The translations under genes and the position numbers were made by a program. The notes under the pieces were generated by a model. It worked only from the letters and a program-made list of their open reading frames with translations, was not told the DNA's origin and did no database searches. A stretch of 64,000 bases of DNA from Maribacter sp. ACAM166 (lineage in GTDB: Bacteria; Bacteroidota; Bacteroidia; Flavobacteriales; Flavobacteriaceae): positions 62,001 to 126,000 of the forward strand of contig NZ_VAUW01000001.1 in the NCBI RefSeq assembly GCF_005771495.1, read 5' to 3'. Shown here piece after piece: positions 35,859 through 44,546 of the stretch; the stretch's first letter is position 1, and each line of letters begins with the position of its first letter.

Positions 35859-38309
35859 ATGTTACGTAATTATTTAAAGATTGCTTTTCGTACTATTTGG
35901 AAAAACAAGGTGTTTTCCATTATTAATATTTTAGGTCTTTCCATTGGCCTAAGTGCTGCTTTTGTGATTGGTGCTATGGTTGTTTATGACCTTTCCTTTG
36001 ATAAATTCCACCCAGGTGGTGATCGAATCTATAGAGTCACCACTGCATTTAAAAGTCCCGATGGCGATTTTTATAACGCAGGTGTAACGGTACCCTTGGC
36101 GCAAGCGCTAAAAGATCTTAATATGGAAGAATTAGAAACGGTAGCTCCTTTTTTTACTACCTATCCCTTATTTGTTGAAAATCAAGAAACCGGAAATCGA
36201 TTTAAAAATCCAGAATTCGTAATCTATACAGAACCTTCATTTTTTCAAACATTTAAATATGATTGGCTGGCAGGCGACGCGCAAAGTGCCTTGGAAGAGC
36301 CTAACAATGTAGTGTTATCAGAAGAACGTGCAAAAAAATATTTTCCTAACCAAGACTTGGACGACATCCTTGGAAAATCAGTAGTTTATAACGATACAAT
36401 TCCAGCTAAGATATCCGGGATTGTAGCTAATTTTAAAGATAGAACAGACATCGTATTTGAAGAGTTTATATCCTTAAAAACAGCAGCTACTCAAGATATG
36501 ACCAATGCGGTATATGAAGCCAATTGGAACAATACCAACTCTGCCTCCCAATTGTTCATTAAGCTATCAGAAAAAACAGACCCAACTAAGGTTCAAAAAA
36601 CCCTAACACAAATAGCAAAAGAGCATGATGAACCAGAAATGGTAGCAGTTGTCAGAAGCAATACATATAATATTCAGCCACTGGCAGATATTCATTTGAA
36701 TCCAGATTATGGCACTTTTGATTTTAGTGAGAGTCGCACCACTATATCAGCTTTAAAAAGCCTGTTATTATTGGCTACTATTTTGGTTCTATTAGGGTGT
36801 ATAAACTTTATCAATTTAAATACCGCCCAAGCCATGCAACGAGCAAAGGAAATTGGGATACGAAAAACCTTGGGTAGCTCTAGAAGGCAGCTGATATTTC
36901 AGTTTTTAGGAGAAACATTTTTATTGACTTTAGCCGCGACCTTACTTTCAGTACTCTTAGCTAAATGGCTAGTGCATTTATTTTCAGATTTTATTCCAGA
37001 AGGTCTAAGTTTTGAGCTTTTTTGGAATCCCTTGATTATAATAGGCATGGCCGTAATGGTTTTGGTAGTGACTTTGTTTTCGGGCTTTTATCCAGCATTG
37101 GTGTTGTCAAAATATAAACCCGTATCGGTATTTAAACAACAAGTTATACCGAACTCCGATAAAGGCACATTACGTAAGTACTTAACCATTTTTCAATTTG
37201 TAATAGCCCAAGTTTTTATAATAGCCACATTGTTGGTTGGTAAGCAGTTGAATTATGTGATGAAAAAAGATATGGGTTTTAAGACGGAGGCAATTGCTTA
37301 TTTTAAGACGCCTTGGCGAGATACATCTGCTACAAAGCGAGCGAGGTTTGTTCGTGAAATGGAAGATTTGCCAGGAATATCTAAAGTTGTGCTTTCTGGA
37401 AATCCACCTGCTTCATTTTCTACAATGAGCATGGGCGCCTTATTTGTAGATGGAGAAAAGGAAGTGAATTCAGATATACAATTACTATATGGGAATGCAC
37501 ATTTTTTTAATTTATATGATTTAAAATTAGTGGCGGGTAGGATGCCTTTAAATGATTCTATTCGGGAATATGTAGTAAATACCTCTTATTTAAAGGTTTT
37601 AGGTATAAGTAATCCAGAAAATGTAGTTGGTAAGGCGATAAGGGCAGACAATGAAAATTCACCTATCGTTGGCGTGATGAACGATTTCAATCAACACTCC
37701 TTAAAATATGGTGTAGCACCAATGGCATTTACAGGTGGTTCTTATAATGGTAAGTGGACACAATTTAGAACGATACATTTTAAACTTGAAAGCTTAGACA
37801 CTAACGATTGGTCGAGTTCAATTGCACAAATTGAAACAATATGGAAAGCTATATATCCAGATGCTGATTTCGAATATAATTTTATGGACGATACTGTAAA
37901 AAAATTTTATGAAAAGGAACAAAAAACTTCTATTCTTTTGCAATGGGCAACTGGTTTGGCAATACTTATTAGTTGTTTAGGATTATTAGGTTTGGTAATT
38001 CATACTACGGAACGTAGAACTAAAGAGATAGGAGTTCGAAAAATACTTGGCGCTTCAATCTTTCAATTAAACCTATTGTTGTCAAAAGACTTTTTAAAAT
38101 TAGTACTGATTGCCTTTTTAATTGCTACACCAATCGCATGGTACGGATTAACTTACTGGCTTGAAGGTTTTGCAAATAAAACTATCTTAAGTTGGTGGAT
38201 TTTTACATTGAGTGGATTTGCTATGGTTATGATAGCGCTTTTAATCATGAGTATCAAAATAATTGCTTCTGCTAATACTAACCCCGTCAAAAGCTTACGA
38301 ACAGAATAA
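35859..38309 (+). CDS. FtsX/MacB-type ABC permease 9 of the array
   Basis: 816 residues. Coupling motifs EIGIRKTLGSS and EIGVRKILGAS; tag NPVKSLRTE. It is spaced 12 bp from permease 8 and 12 bp from ATPase 2, so ATPase 2 is most likely its dedicated motor. The second periplasmic core (about 460-670) has little in common with the others by eye. Confidence 0.92.
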   Translation: MLRNYLKIAFRTIWKNKVFSIINILGLSIGLSAAFVIGAMVVYDLSFDKFHPGGDRIYRVTTAFKSPDGDFYNAGVTVPLAQALKDLNMEELETVAPFFTTYPLFVENQETGNRFKNPEFVIYTEPSFFQTFKYDWLAGDAQSALEEPNNVVLSEERAKKYFPNQDLDDILGKSVVYNDTIPAKISGIVANFKDRTDIVFEEFISLKTAATQDMTNAVYEANWNNTNSASQLFIKLSEKTDPTKVQKTLTQIAKEHDEPEMVAVVRSNTYNIQPLADIHLNPDYGTFDFSESRTTISALKSLLLLATILVLLGCINFINLNTAQAMQRAKEIGIRKTLGSSRRQLIFQFLGETFLLTLAATLLSVLLAKWLVHLFSDFIPEGLSFELFWNPLIIIGMAVMVLVVTLFSGFYPALVLSKYKPVSVFKQQVIPNSDKGTLRKYLTIFQFVIAQVFIIATLLVGKQLNYVMKKDMGFKTEAIAYFKTPWRDTSATKRARFVREMEDLPGISKVVLSGNPPASFSTMSMGALFVDGEKEVNSDIQLLYGNAHFFNLYDLKLVAGRMPLNDSIREYVVNTSYLKVLGISNPENVVGKAIRADNENSPIVGVMNDFNQHSLKYGVAPMAFTGGSYNGKWTQFRTIHFKLESLDTNDWSSSIAQIETIWKAIYPDADFEYNFMDDTVKKFYEKEQKTSILLQWATGLAILISCLGLLGLVIHTTERRTKEIGVRKILGASIFQLNLLLSKDFLKLVLIAFLIATPIAWYGLTYWLEGFANKTILSWWIFTLSGFAMVMIALLIMSIKIIASANTNPVKSLRTE

Positions 38310-38321
38310 AAACAATAAACT

Positions 38322-38987
38322 ATGCTACTACAATTAAATAATATTTTCAAATGGGTTCAACAAGGCGGGCAGCGCGTATTCTTGCTAAAAGATATAAATC
38401 TAGAAGTTGAGGATGGTGAGTTTATTTCCATAATGGGACCATCGGGCTCTGGAAAATCTACTTTGCTAAATGTGATTGGCATGTTGGACACTTTTGATGA
38501 AGGTGAGTATGATTTTTTGAATGAATCAGTGCATACTTTAAAAGAGAAATATCGCTCTAATTTATACAAGGAGTATATTGGTTTTGTATTTCAATCCTAT
38601 CATTTATTGGATGAACTTACTGTTGAGGAAAATTTAGAAATGCCTCTATTGTATAAAAAAGTAAAGGGCTCTGAACGAAAAGCCTTAGTTGCCGATATGT
38701 TAGATAGATTCAATATTGTTGGTAAAAAAGATTTATTCCCTACACAGCTTAGTGGTGGTCAGCAGCAATTAGTTGGTGTGGCACGCGCATTGATTGGAAA
38801 ACCTAAATTGATTTTAGCAGATGAGCCTACAGGAAATTTAAATTCCCAACAAAGTGAGGAAATCATGGAGCTATTTCAGAACTTGAACAAAGAAGATGGT
38901 GTCACCATTATACAGGTTACCCATTCAGAAAAGAATGCAGAATACGGTTCACGTATTCTTAACCTGTTAGATGGAAGAAAGATTTAA
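38322..38987 (+). CDS. ABC transporter ATPase, MacB/LolD type (ATPase 2)
   Basis: 221 residues. Walker A GPSGSGKST at 39-47, Q loop FVFQSYHL, signature LSGGQQQLVGVARA, Walker B LILADEPTGNLNS, switch region VTHSEKN. Compared with ATPase 1 the signature helix carries Leu-Val-Gly where Arg-Val-Ala is usual, and the D-loop Asp is Asn (NLNS). Core ATP-binding residues are all present. It closes unit 3, and no further gene follows on this strand for 2 kb. Confidence 0.94.
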   Translation: MLLQLNNIFKWVQQGGQRVFLLKDINLEVEDGEFISIMGPSGSGKSTLLNVIGMLDTFDEGEYDFLNESVHTLKEKYRSNLYKEYIGFVFQSYHLLDELTVEENLEMPLLYKKVKGSERKALVADMLDRFNIVGKKDLFPTQLSGGQQQLVGVARALIGKPKLILADEPTGNLNSQQSEEIMELFQNLNKEDGVTIIQVTHSEKNAEYGSRILNLLDGRKI

Positions 38988-39062
38988 AATTTACGACTAA
39001 TCATCACAAATATTATATCCTAACCTGTTGTGCATTTTGATAGAATCTTTTAACTAGCAGGG

Positions 39063-39186
39063 GTCAGTTCGAGTGTTTTTTCGAAATACAATGAAGAAAA
39101 AATTATCGAAAACCATTTGGTTTATTAAGGTTCTTGATACATGTAAATACCAATAAAAAAATTGATATTTAAACACTCGGACTGAC
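39063..39186. repeat. Palindromic intergenic element (about 124 bp)
   Basis: GTCAGTTCGAGTGTTT (39063-39078) is the inverted complement of AAACACTCGGACTGAC (39171-39186) with one mismatch; 92 bp lie between. The interior holds TTTCGAAATACAATGAAGAA and further TCGAAAA motifs. This is the style of the GTCA-nnTCGAG short repeats of Flavobacteriaceae. It stands between the convergent ends of ATPase 2 and the amidase gene and may fold as a bidirectional transcription barrier. Confidence 0.6.
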
Positions 39187-39207
39187 ATGCTTACTCAAAA
39201 ATGAAAC

Positions 39208-40881
39208 CTAATCAGTATATCCTTTAGGATGCATTTCATCAAATTCGGTATTTTCTTGAAAAGCTTTTGCCAATAAAAGAATACTGGCCTCATCATATAA
39301 ATTACCTACGAGCGTAATGCTCGTTGGGTGTTTTTCTTTATCCAATCCCGTTGGAATAGAAATTACCGGATGCCCAGTAAGGTTAGTAATTACTAATTGT
39401 TTATTCCCAAATGTTGGAGAAATAAGAATGTCATAATTTTTCATGATAGCCTCCATTTTTTCAATAAGTACTTGGCGGTGTCTGTTGGCTTGTAAGTATT
39501 CTACTGCGGGTATAAAGCGAGCTTGGCGTAACGAATTTGCCCTTGAACTCTGATCTTGTTCTACCATTTTGTCCACGTCGCCTGAGCGAACCAATTCATC
39601 AAAGAATGCACCGGCTTCAGCTCTTAAAATCACATCAAAACTTTTATAGGGCAAATCTTCTGGTAATTCAACCTCGTTTAAGGTAAGACCCATTTTTTTA
39701 AAGGTTTCCAATGCATTTTCCAAATTACCCTTACTTAAGGAGGTATCTTTTTCGATATCCTTTTTTAAGTATCCAATACGGAGTTTTGTTATGTCTTTAT
39801 TAGGTTCAAAACCATCGGGGTAATCAGTGGTCGTAGCGTCTTTTGGGTCCTTTCCTGTGATAACACTATATACTATGGCACAATCTTCAGCACTTCGTGC
39901 CATGGGTCCTACTTTATCCATAGACCAACTCAAACTCATAACTCCATGCCTACTTACTCTGCCGTACGTGGGGCGTAATCCTGTAACTCCATTTCTGGTA
40001 CTTGGTGAGGTTATAGAACCTAAGGTTTCTGTTCCTAGTGCAAAAGGTACTAATCCAGCAGCGGTGGCAGAGCCAGAACCCGCAGATGACCCCGTGGCAC
40101 CTTGCTCTGTATCCCAAGGATTTTTTGTCTTTCCGTCAAACCAAACATCTCCTCGAGCTAAAGAACCAGAAACTAATTTAGCAACCAAAACGCCACCAGC
40201 ATTTTGTAATTTTTCAACTACGGTTGCCGTCATTTCAATTTTCTGATTTCTATACGGTTCAGCTCCCCATGTGGTTTTGTATCCATCAACCGCCATTAAA
40301 TCTTTAACTCCGTAAGGTATACCGTGTAGAATTCCACGGTAAGTTCCGGTAGCTAATTCTTGGTCCATTTTTTTTGCTTGTTCCAATGCCATTTCCTCGG
40401 TAATGGTAATGGTACATTGTAAAATAGGATTGTACTTTTTTAATCGTTCAATGAAAAACTGGGTCAGTTCATAAGAACTTATTTTTTTACTTTTAATTAA
40501 AGAGGCAAGTTGTGGAATGTTATAATAGGCCAAATCTGACTCTTTCTTGGGGAGCTGTACGTCTTCCGGAATTTCCCAATCAGGAAAACCGGGCTGTGGT
40601 TTTGGCGAGAAGTTAAGTGGTAAAGGGTCGAATCGAATGGCAGGAAAAACATCATTACCTAATGTGTGTTTTCTTAAAGTATCAAAACCTTCCTTATTAC
40701 GTTTTAGGTAGGGATATATAGTGTCAATATGCTTTTTATTGAATTCAAGCCCAATTAATTTTTGGGATTTAAGAACATCCTTTTTGGAGAATTCTGTTTT
40801 AGAACTAGAACAGGCGGTCAATAAAATAACAATTGAATTTAACGCAAATAGGCGGCTTAAACTTCTCATGGATTTGAACAT
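39208..40881 (-). CDS. Amidase-signature-family lipoprotein
   Basis: 557 residues. Lipoprotein signal ending LLTACSSSK; Met5 is an alternative start. The amidase signature domain spans about 110-545: catalytic Lys in GIPYGVKDLMAV, then GATGSSAGSGSATAAGLVPFA with the cis-Ser and the nucleophilic Ser of ETLGSITSPS. These enzymes hydrolyse C-N bonds of amides; a secreted or outer-membrane-anchored member would act on extracellular amides or peptides. It is not GatA, because it has a signal peptide and the window lacks gatB/gatC. It stands alone, convergent to the efflux block. Confidence 0.9.
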   Translation of the reverse strand: MFKSMRSLSRLFALNSIVILLTACSSSKTEFSKKDVLKSQKLIGLEFNKKHIDTIYPYLKRNKEGFDTLRKHTLGNDVFPAIRFDPLPLNFSPKPQPGFPDWEIPEDVQLPKKESDLAYYNIPQLASLIKSKKISSYELTQFFIERLKKYNPILQCTITITEEMALEQAKKMDQELATGTYRGILHGIPYGVKDLMAVDGYKTTWGAEPYRNQKIEMTATVVEKLQNAGGVLVAKLVSGSLARGDVWFDGKTKNPWDTEQGATGSSAGSGSATAAGLVPFALGTETLGSITSPSTRNGVTGLRPTYGRVSRHGVMSLSWSMDKVGPMARSAEDCAIVYSVITGKDPKDATTTDYPDGFEPNKDITKLRIGYLKKDIEKDTSLSKGNLENALETFKKMGLTLNEVELPEDLPYKSFDVILRAEAGAFFDELVRSGDVDKMVEQDQSSRANSLRQARFIPAVEYLQANRHRQVLIEKMEAIMKNYDILISPTFGNKQLVITNLTGHPVISIPTGLDKEKHPTSITLVGNLYDEASILLLAKAFQENTEFDEMHPKGYTD

Positions 40882-41046
40882 GTACTATTAATTTTTATAA
40901 GTGTTCTAAATTACGGTTTTTGTATAGTTTCTATTACCGTCTATGGAATAAATGAAAAAGAATTTAAATTCTACTAATAACAGGATCTGTTTATAATGAC
41001 ATCTTCATTTTCAATACGCTAACTTCATAATCTCCTATCTAAGGAG

Positions 41047-41054
41047 TACCTTTG
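41047..41054 (+). promoter_or_regulatory. -7 promoter element for the mrp operon
   Basis: TACCTTTG fits TAnnTTTG and lies 22 bp before the mrp ATG. No convincing -33 element. Confidence 0.35.
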
Positions 41055-41076
41055 TTGTTTAGAATGAATTTATATA

Positions 41077-42219
41077 ATGAAGATAGAAAAAAATGACATT
41101 TTGAAGGCTTTGGAACATATTACAGTTCCCGGTGAAGGCCAGAATATGGTAGAGAGTGGAGCAGTAACTAATATTCAGATATTTGGTGATGAGGTAGAGG
41201 TGGATATTACCATTAAAAACCCTAGTCTACAAGCCCGTAAAAAGACAGAGGTAGAGATTTTAAAGATTATCCATAAAGAGGTTTATGAGAAGGCAAAAAT
41301 CAAGATTAACGTCAAGGTAGAAGCACCAGTTAAATCCAACAAGGTAAATGAAATAAAAGGGAAGCCAATACCTGGTATTACCAATATCATTGCCGTAGCT
41401 TCAGGTAAAGGCGGTGTGGGTAAATCGACGGTAACTGCAAATCTTGCAGTTACTTTAGCAAAAATGGGCTTTAAAGTAGGTTTGTTGGATGCTGATATTT
41501 ATGGACCTTCAATGCCTATTATGTTTGATGTAGCTAATGAAAAGCCACTCGCAGTAAATATAGAAGGTAAATCGAAAATGAAACCTGTTGAAAGTTATGG
41601 TGTAAAAATGTTGTCTATAGGCTTTTTTACTCAACGGGATCAGGCAGTAATCTGGAGAGGTCCGATGGCTTCTAAAGCGTTGAACCAAATGATTTTTGAT
41701 GCACATTGGGGTGACTTGGATTTTATGTTGATTGACTTACCACCAGGTACAGGAGATATTCATTTGAGTATTATGCAATCATTACCGGTAACGGGTGCTG
41801 TAGTAGTAAGTACACCACAAGAAGTTGCTCTTGCAGACGCAAGAAAGGGAGTGGCAATGTTTCAACAAGATTCCATTAACGTACCAGTGTTGGGGATTAT
41901 AGAGAACATGGCCTATTTTACACCAGCGGAATTGCCAGAGAATAAATACTATATATTTGGCAAAGAAGGGGCCAAACATTTAGCAGAAGATTTGAAAGTA
42001 CCTTTCCTTGGCGAGATACCTTTGGTGCAAAGTATACGTGAGGCAGGTGATATAGGTAGGCCTGCTGCATTACAGAGTGGGACACCTGTAGAGGCTGCTT
42101 TTGAAGAGATTACGAAACAGGTGGTGATGGAAGTTGTAGGAAGAAATAAAACACTACCTCCAACAGAAGCAATAAAGATTACAACAATGGCGGGATGTTC
42201 CGCTGTTAAGAAAAAATAA
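41077..42219 (+). CDS. mrp: Mrp/ApbC-type P-loop ATPase, iron-sulfur cluster carrier
   Basis: 380 residues. N-terminal MIP18/DUF59 domain at about 5-85; P-loop SGKGGVGKSTVTANLA with a deviant Walker A near 108-120; ADIYGPSMP and LIDLPPGTGDIHL motifs typical of Mrp/Nbp35. The Cys-X2-Cys pair present in many Mrp proteins after ENMAYF is absent (ENMAYFTPAELPENKYYIFG), which to my knowledge is usual for Bacteroidetes members. A Cys remains in the C-terminal MAGCSAVKKK tail. Cytoplasmic; delivers Fe-S clusters. 2 bp from the NFU gene, so same operon. Confidence 0.93.
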   Translation: MKIEKNDILKALEHITVPGEGQNMVESGAVTNIQIFGDEVEVDITIKNPSLQARKKTEVEILKIIHKEVYEKAKIKINVKVEAPVKSNKVNEIKGKPIPGITNIIAVASGKGGVGKSTVTANLAVTLAKMGFKVGLLDADIYGPSMPIMFDVANEKPLAVNIEGKSKMKPVESYGVKMLSIGFFTQRDQAVIWRGPMASKALNQMIFDAHWGDLDFMLIDLPPGTGDIHLSIMQSLPVTGAVVVSTPQEVALADARKGVAMFQQDSINVPVLGIIENMAYFTPAELPENKYYIFGKEGAKHLAEDLKVPFLGEIPLVQSIREAGDIGRPAALQSGTPVEAAFEEITKQVVMEVVGRNKTLPPTEAIKITTMAGCSAVKKK

Positions 42220-42221
42220 AT

Positions 42222-42467
42222 ATGACGCCGGAAGAACTAAAATTAAATGTTGAAAAAGCATTGGAGGAAATTAGACCATTTTTACAAAGTGATGGTGGTG
42301 ATATCACCTTGATTTCCATTGATGATGAACACTCCGTGAAAGTAAGATTAGAAGGTGCCTGCGTAGGATGCAGCGTCAACCAAATGACCCTAAAAAGTGG
42401 TGTAGAAATGACCATTAAAAAATATGCTCCTCAAATAGATGAAGTAATTAGTATAGCAGGACTTTAA
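42222..42467 (+). CDS. NFU-domain (NifU C-terminal-like) Fe-S scaffold protein
   Basis: 81 residues, a lone NFU domain. The cluster-binding CVGCSVNQMTLKSGVE motif is at about 46-61 with both Cys present. It transfers 4Fe-4S clusters, consistent with its mrp neighbour. Start follows the mrp stop by 2 bp. Confidence 0.93.
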   Translation: MTPEELKLNVEKALEEIRPFLQSDGGDITLISIDDEHSVKVRLEGACVGCSVNQMTLKSGVEMTIKKYAPQIDEVISIAGL

Positions 42468-42537
42468 CCTGATATATGTCATAATATTTACTTCTGTAGT
42501 AGGATAACTTTGAAGGGTTTTTTAAAAAGATTTTTTA

Positions 42538-43596
42538 ATGATTAAGACCGATATACTAATAATTGGTGCAGGACCTACAGGTCTTTTTGCAGTTTTTGAA
42601 GCAGGATTACTAAAATTAAAATGCCATTTAATTGATGCGCTACCTCAGGCAGGTGGTCAGTGTTCAGAAATATACCCCAAAAAACCTATTTACGATATTC
42701 CTGGTTTTCCTGAAGTTCTTGCTGGTGCTTTGGTAGACAATCTTATGGAGCAGATTAAGCCATTTCAACCTGGTTTTACATTGGGTGAACGTGCTGAAAC
42801 TATCAAGAAATTAGACGATGGCTCTTTTGTTGTTACGACCAATAAGGGAACGCAACACAATGCGCCAATAGTAGCAATTGCTGGTGGTTTGGGGAGTTTT
42901 GAACCTAGAAAACCGTTATTGGAGAACTTATCAAAATATGAGGATAATGGCCTTGCTTATATGATAAAGGATCCCGAGGTGTACCGCAACAAGAAAGTAG
43001 TTATTGCTGGTGGTGGAGACTCTGCCCTTGATTGGAGTATATTCTTGGCTAATATTGCAGCACAAGTTACCTTGGTACACAGAAGAACCGAATTTAGAGG
43101 AGCCTTAGATTCGGTTGATAAGGTACAGGAACTAAAAGATCAAGGTAAATTAAACTTGATTACTCCTGCAGAAATTATAGGTCTCAACGGAGACGAAGTA
43201 CTAGAGTCTGTTTTGATACGGAAAATCAGTGATGCGAAAGAGGATATAATTTTAGAAGTAGATTCCTTTATTCCTTTATTCGGACTTTCCCCTAAATTAG
43301 GACCTATTGGAGATTGGGGCTTTGAAATAGAAAAAAATGCCATTAAGGTAGATACTTTCGATTATCAAACTAATATTCCTGGTATATATGCCATTGGTGA
43401 TGTGAATACATACCCCGGCAAATTAAAATTAATATTATGTGGCTTTCATGAAGCTACGTTAATGTGCCAAAGTGCCTTTCAGAAAATATTTCCAGATAAA
43501 AAATATGTTATGAAGTATACTACTGTAGGTGGTATAAACGGATTTGATGGAAGTAAAAAAGAAGCGCCAAAGGCAGTTATAAAAGCGATAGATTGA
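42538..43596 (+). CDS. Thioredoxin-reductase-like ferredoxin-NADP+ reductase
   Basis: 352 residues. FAD-binding GAGPTGLFAVFEAG near the N-terminus and QAGGQCSEIYPKKPIYDIPGF at about 38-58; NAD(P) motif GGGDSALDW near 160; FAD closing motif AIGDVNTYPGKLKL. No CxxC redox pair, so it is not a thioredoxin reductase but the FNR branch of the family. It should reduce the ferredoxin encoded at 44018. The two genes are separated by a pseudogene that seems to have been inserted between them. Confidence 0.9.
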   Translation: MIKTDILIIGAGPTGLFAVFEAGLLKLKCHLIDALPQAGGQCSEIYPKKPIYDIPGFPEVLAGALVDNLMEQIKPFQPGFTLGERAETIKKLDDGSFVVTTNKGTQHNAPIVAIAGGLGSFEPRKPLLENLSKYEDNGLAYMIKDPEVYRNKKVVIAGGGDSALDWSIFLANIAAQVTLVHRRTEFRGALDSVDKVQELKDQGKLNLITPAEIIGLNGDEVLESVLIRKISDAKEDIILEVDSFIPLFGLSPKLGPIGDWGFEIEKNAIKVDTFDYQTNIPGIYAIGDVNTYPGKLKLILCGFHEATLMCQSAFQKIFPDKKYVMKYTTVGGINGFDGSKKEAPKAVIKAID

Positions 43597-43633
43597 AAGG
43601 AGTCAGGAACCACGAGATAAGGAAATAGTAAAA

Positions 43634-43981
43634 ATGGCTGTAAAGAAATTCGAAGATTTAATAGTTTGGTAGAAATCTCAAGATTTTGCTGTACTTATTT
43701 ATCAAGACTTTTCTGGTTAAAAAGATAATTCCTTTAAAGACCAAATCTCAAGAGCTTCTGTTTCGATTTCCAATAATATAGCAGAGGGTTTTGATAGAAA
43801 AACTAATCCTGATTTTATAAGATTTCTATATTTTTCCATTAGCTCAAATGGTGAAGTAAGACCAATGTTATATTTGTCCGAGAGATTGAAATATTTACAT
43901 AAGGAAAGAACAAATGAGTTAATTGAAAATTCGAATGAAATTTCTAGAATGCTTTACGGACTAATTCAATCAATGAAATAA
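43634..43981 (+). pseudogene. Four-helix-bundle (S23/IVP-family) protein gene with two nonsense codons
   Basis: 116 codons from ATG 43634 to TAA 43979-43981 in one unbroken reading frame, except for TAG at 43670-43672 (codon 13, after MAVKKFEDLIVW) and TAA at 43718-43720 (codon 29, after IYQDFSG). The flanking residues match the four-helix-bundle family closely: SFKDQISRASVSISNNIAEG, then FIRFLYFSISSNGEVR, LYLSERLKYLHKERTNEL and a C-terminal MLYGLIQSMK. The frame is kept throughout, so the loss is recent. Family members occur as intervening sequences in 23S rRNA genes and as stray intergenic genes, with unclear function. It is too short and interrupted to appear as an open frame. Confidence 0.85.
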
Positions 43982-44017
43982 ACTAGTTCACTAAATCCTA
44001 ACTACTAAATCCTTTTA

Positions 44018-44347
44018 ATGGATATTAAAATAAAAATTACTGATCGCAAAGGAGTATTGCATGAAATAGATGCGCCAACTGATATGAATATGAACCTTAT
44101 GGAAGTGGTTCGTGCTTTTGAATTAGCCCCAGAAGGTACGATTGGTATTTGTGGTGGTATGGCAATGTGTGCCTCCTGCCAATGTTATGTTAAGTCTGAT
44201 CACCAACTACCAGAAATGTCTGATGATGAAGAAGCAATGCTTTCCGAAGCTTTCAATGTAAAGGATAATTCAAGATTAGGTTGTCAATTACACATCTCTG
44301 AAGATATGGATGGTCTTGAGGTAGAATTGGCACCAGAGGAACTTTGA
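44018..44347 (+). CDS. Adrenodoxin-type 2Fe-2S ferredoxin
   Basis: 109 residues. The cluster ligands are C45, C51, C54 (CGGMAMCASCQC) and C89 (RLGCQL), the C-X5-C-X2-C-Xn-C spacing of vertebrate-type ferredoxins. The acidic stretch SDDEEAML between them and a very acidic C-terminus (VELAPEEL) suit docking to a reductase. Probable partner of the reductase at 42538. Confidence 0.93.
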   Translation: MDIKIKITDRKGVLHEIDAPTDMNMNLMEVVRAFELAPEGTIGICGGMAMCASCQCYVKSDHQLPEMSDDEEAMLSEAFNVKDNSRLGCQLHISEDMDGLEVELAPEEL

Positions 44348-44472
44348 TTGCTACTTTATGAGGAGTGTTTTTAGCAACTAAGTAATATGTTATATTTGGT
44401 GCTCCAAGCCAACTTTTAGCCACGCTGCACTAGCTAAGACGTCAATAAATACTGATTTCATCAACGTCATTG

Positions 44473-44500
44473 CGAGGTGCTTCGACTGCGCTCAGTATAA
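44473..44500. repeat. Intergenic repeat (CTTCGACTGCGCTCAG type)
   Basis: CGAGGTGCTTCGACTGCGCT then CAGTATAA, the reverse-orientation form of the GAGCGnAGTCGAAG repeats at 15410 and 23068. It is the most canonical copy in the window. Confidence 0.5.
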
Positions 44501-44546
44501 CCTTTGGTTCTAAATTCAGCTCGAATGAATTGTTTTTTTTATTTTA

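Noticed and set aside
43140-43343. Minus-strand frame inside the ferredoxin reductase gene
   Set aside because: Fully contained in a well-supported gene and without a recognisable product.
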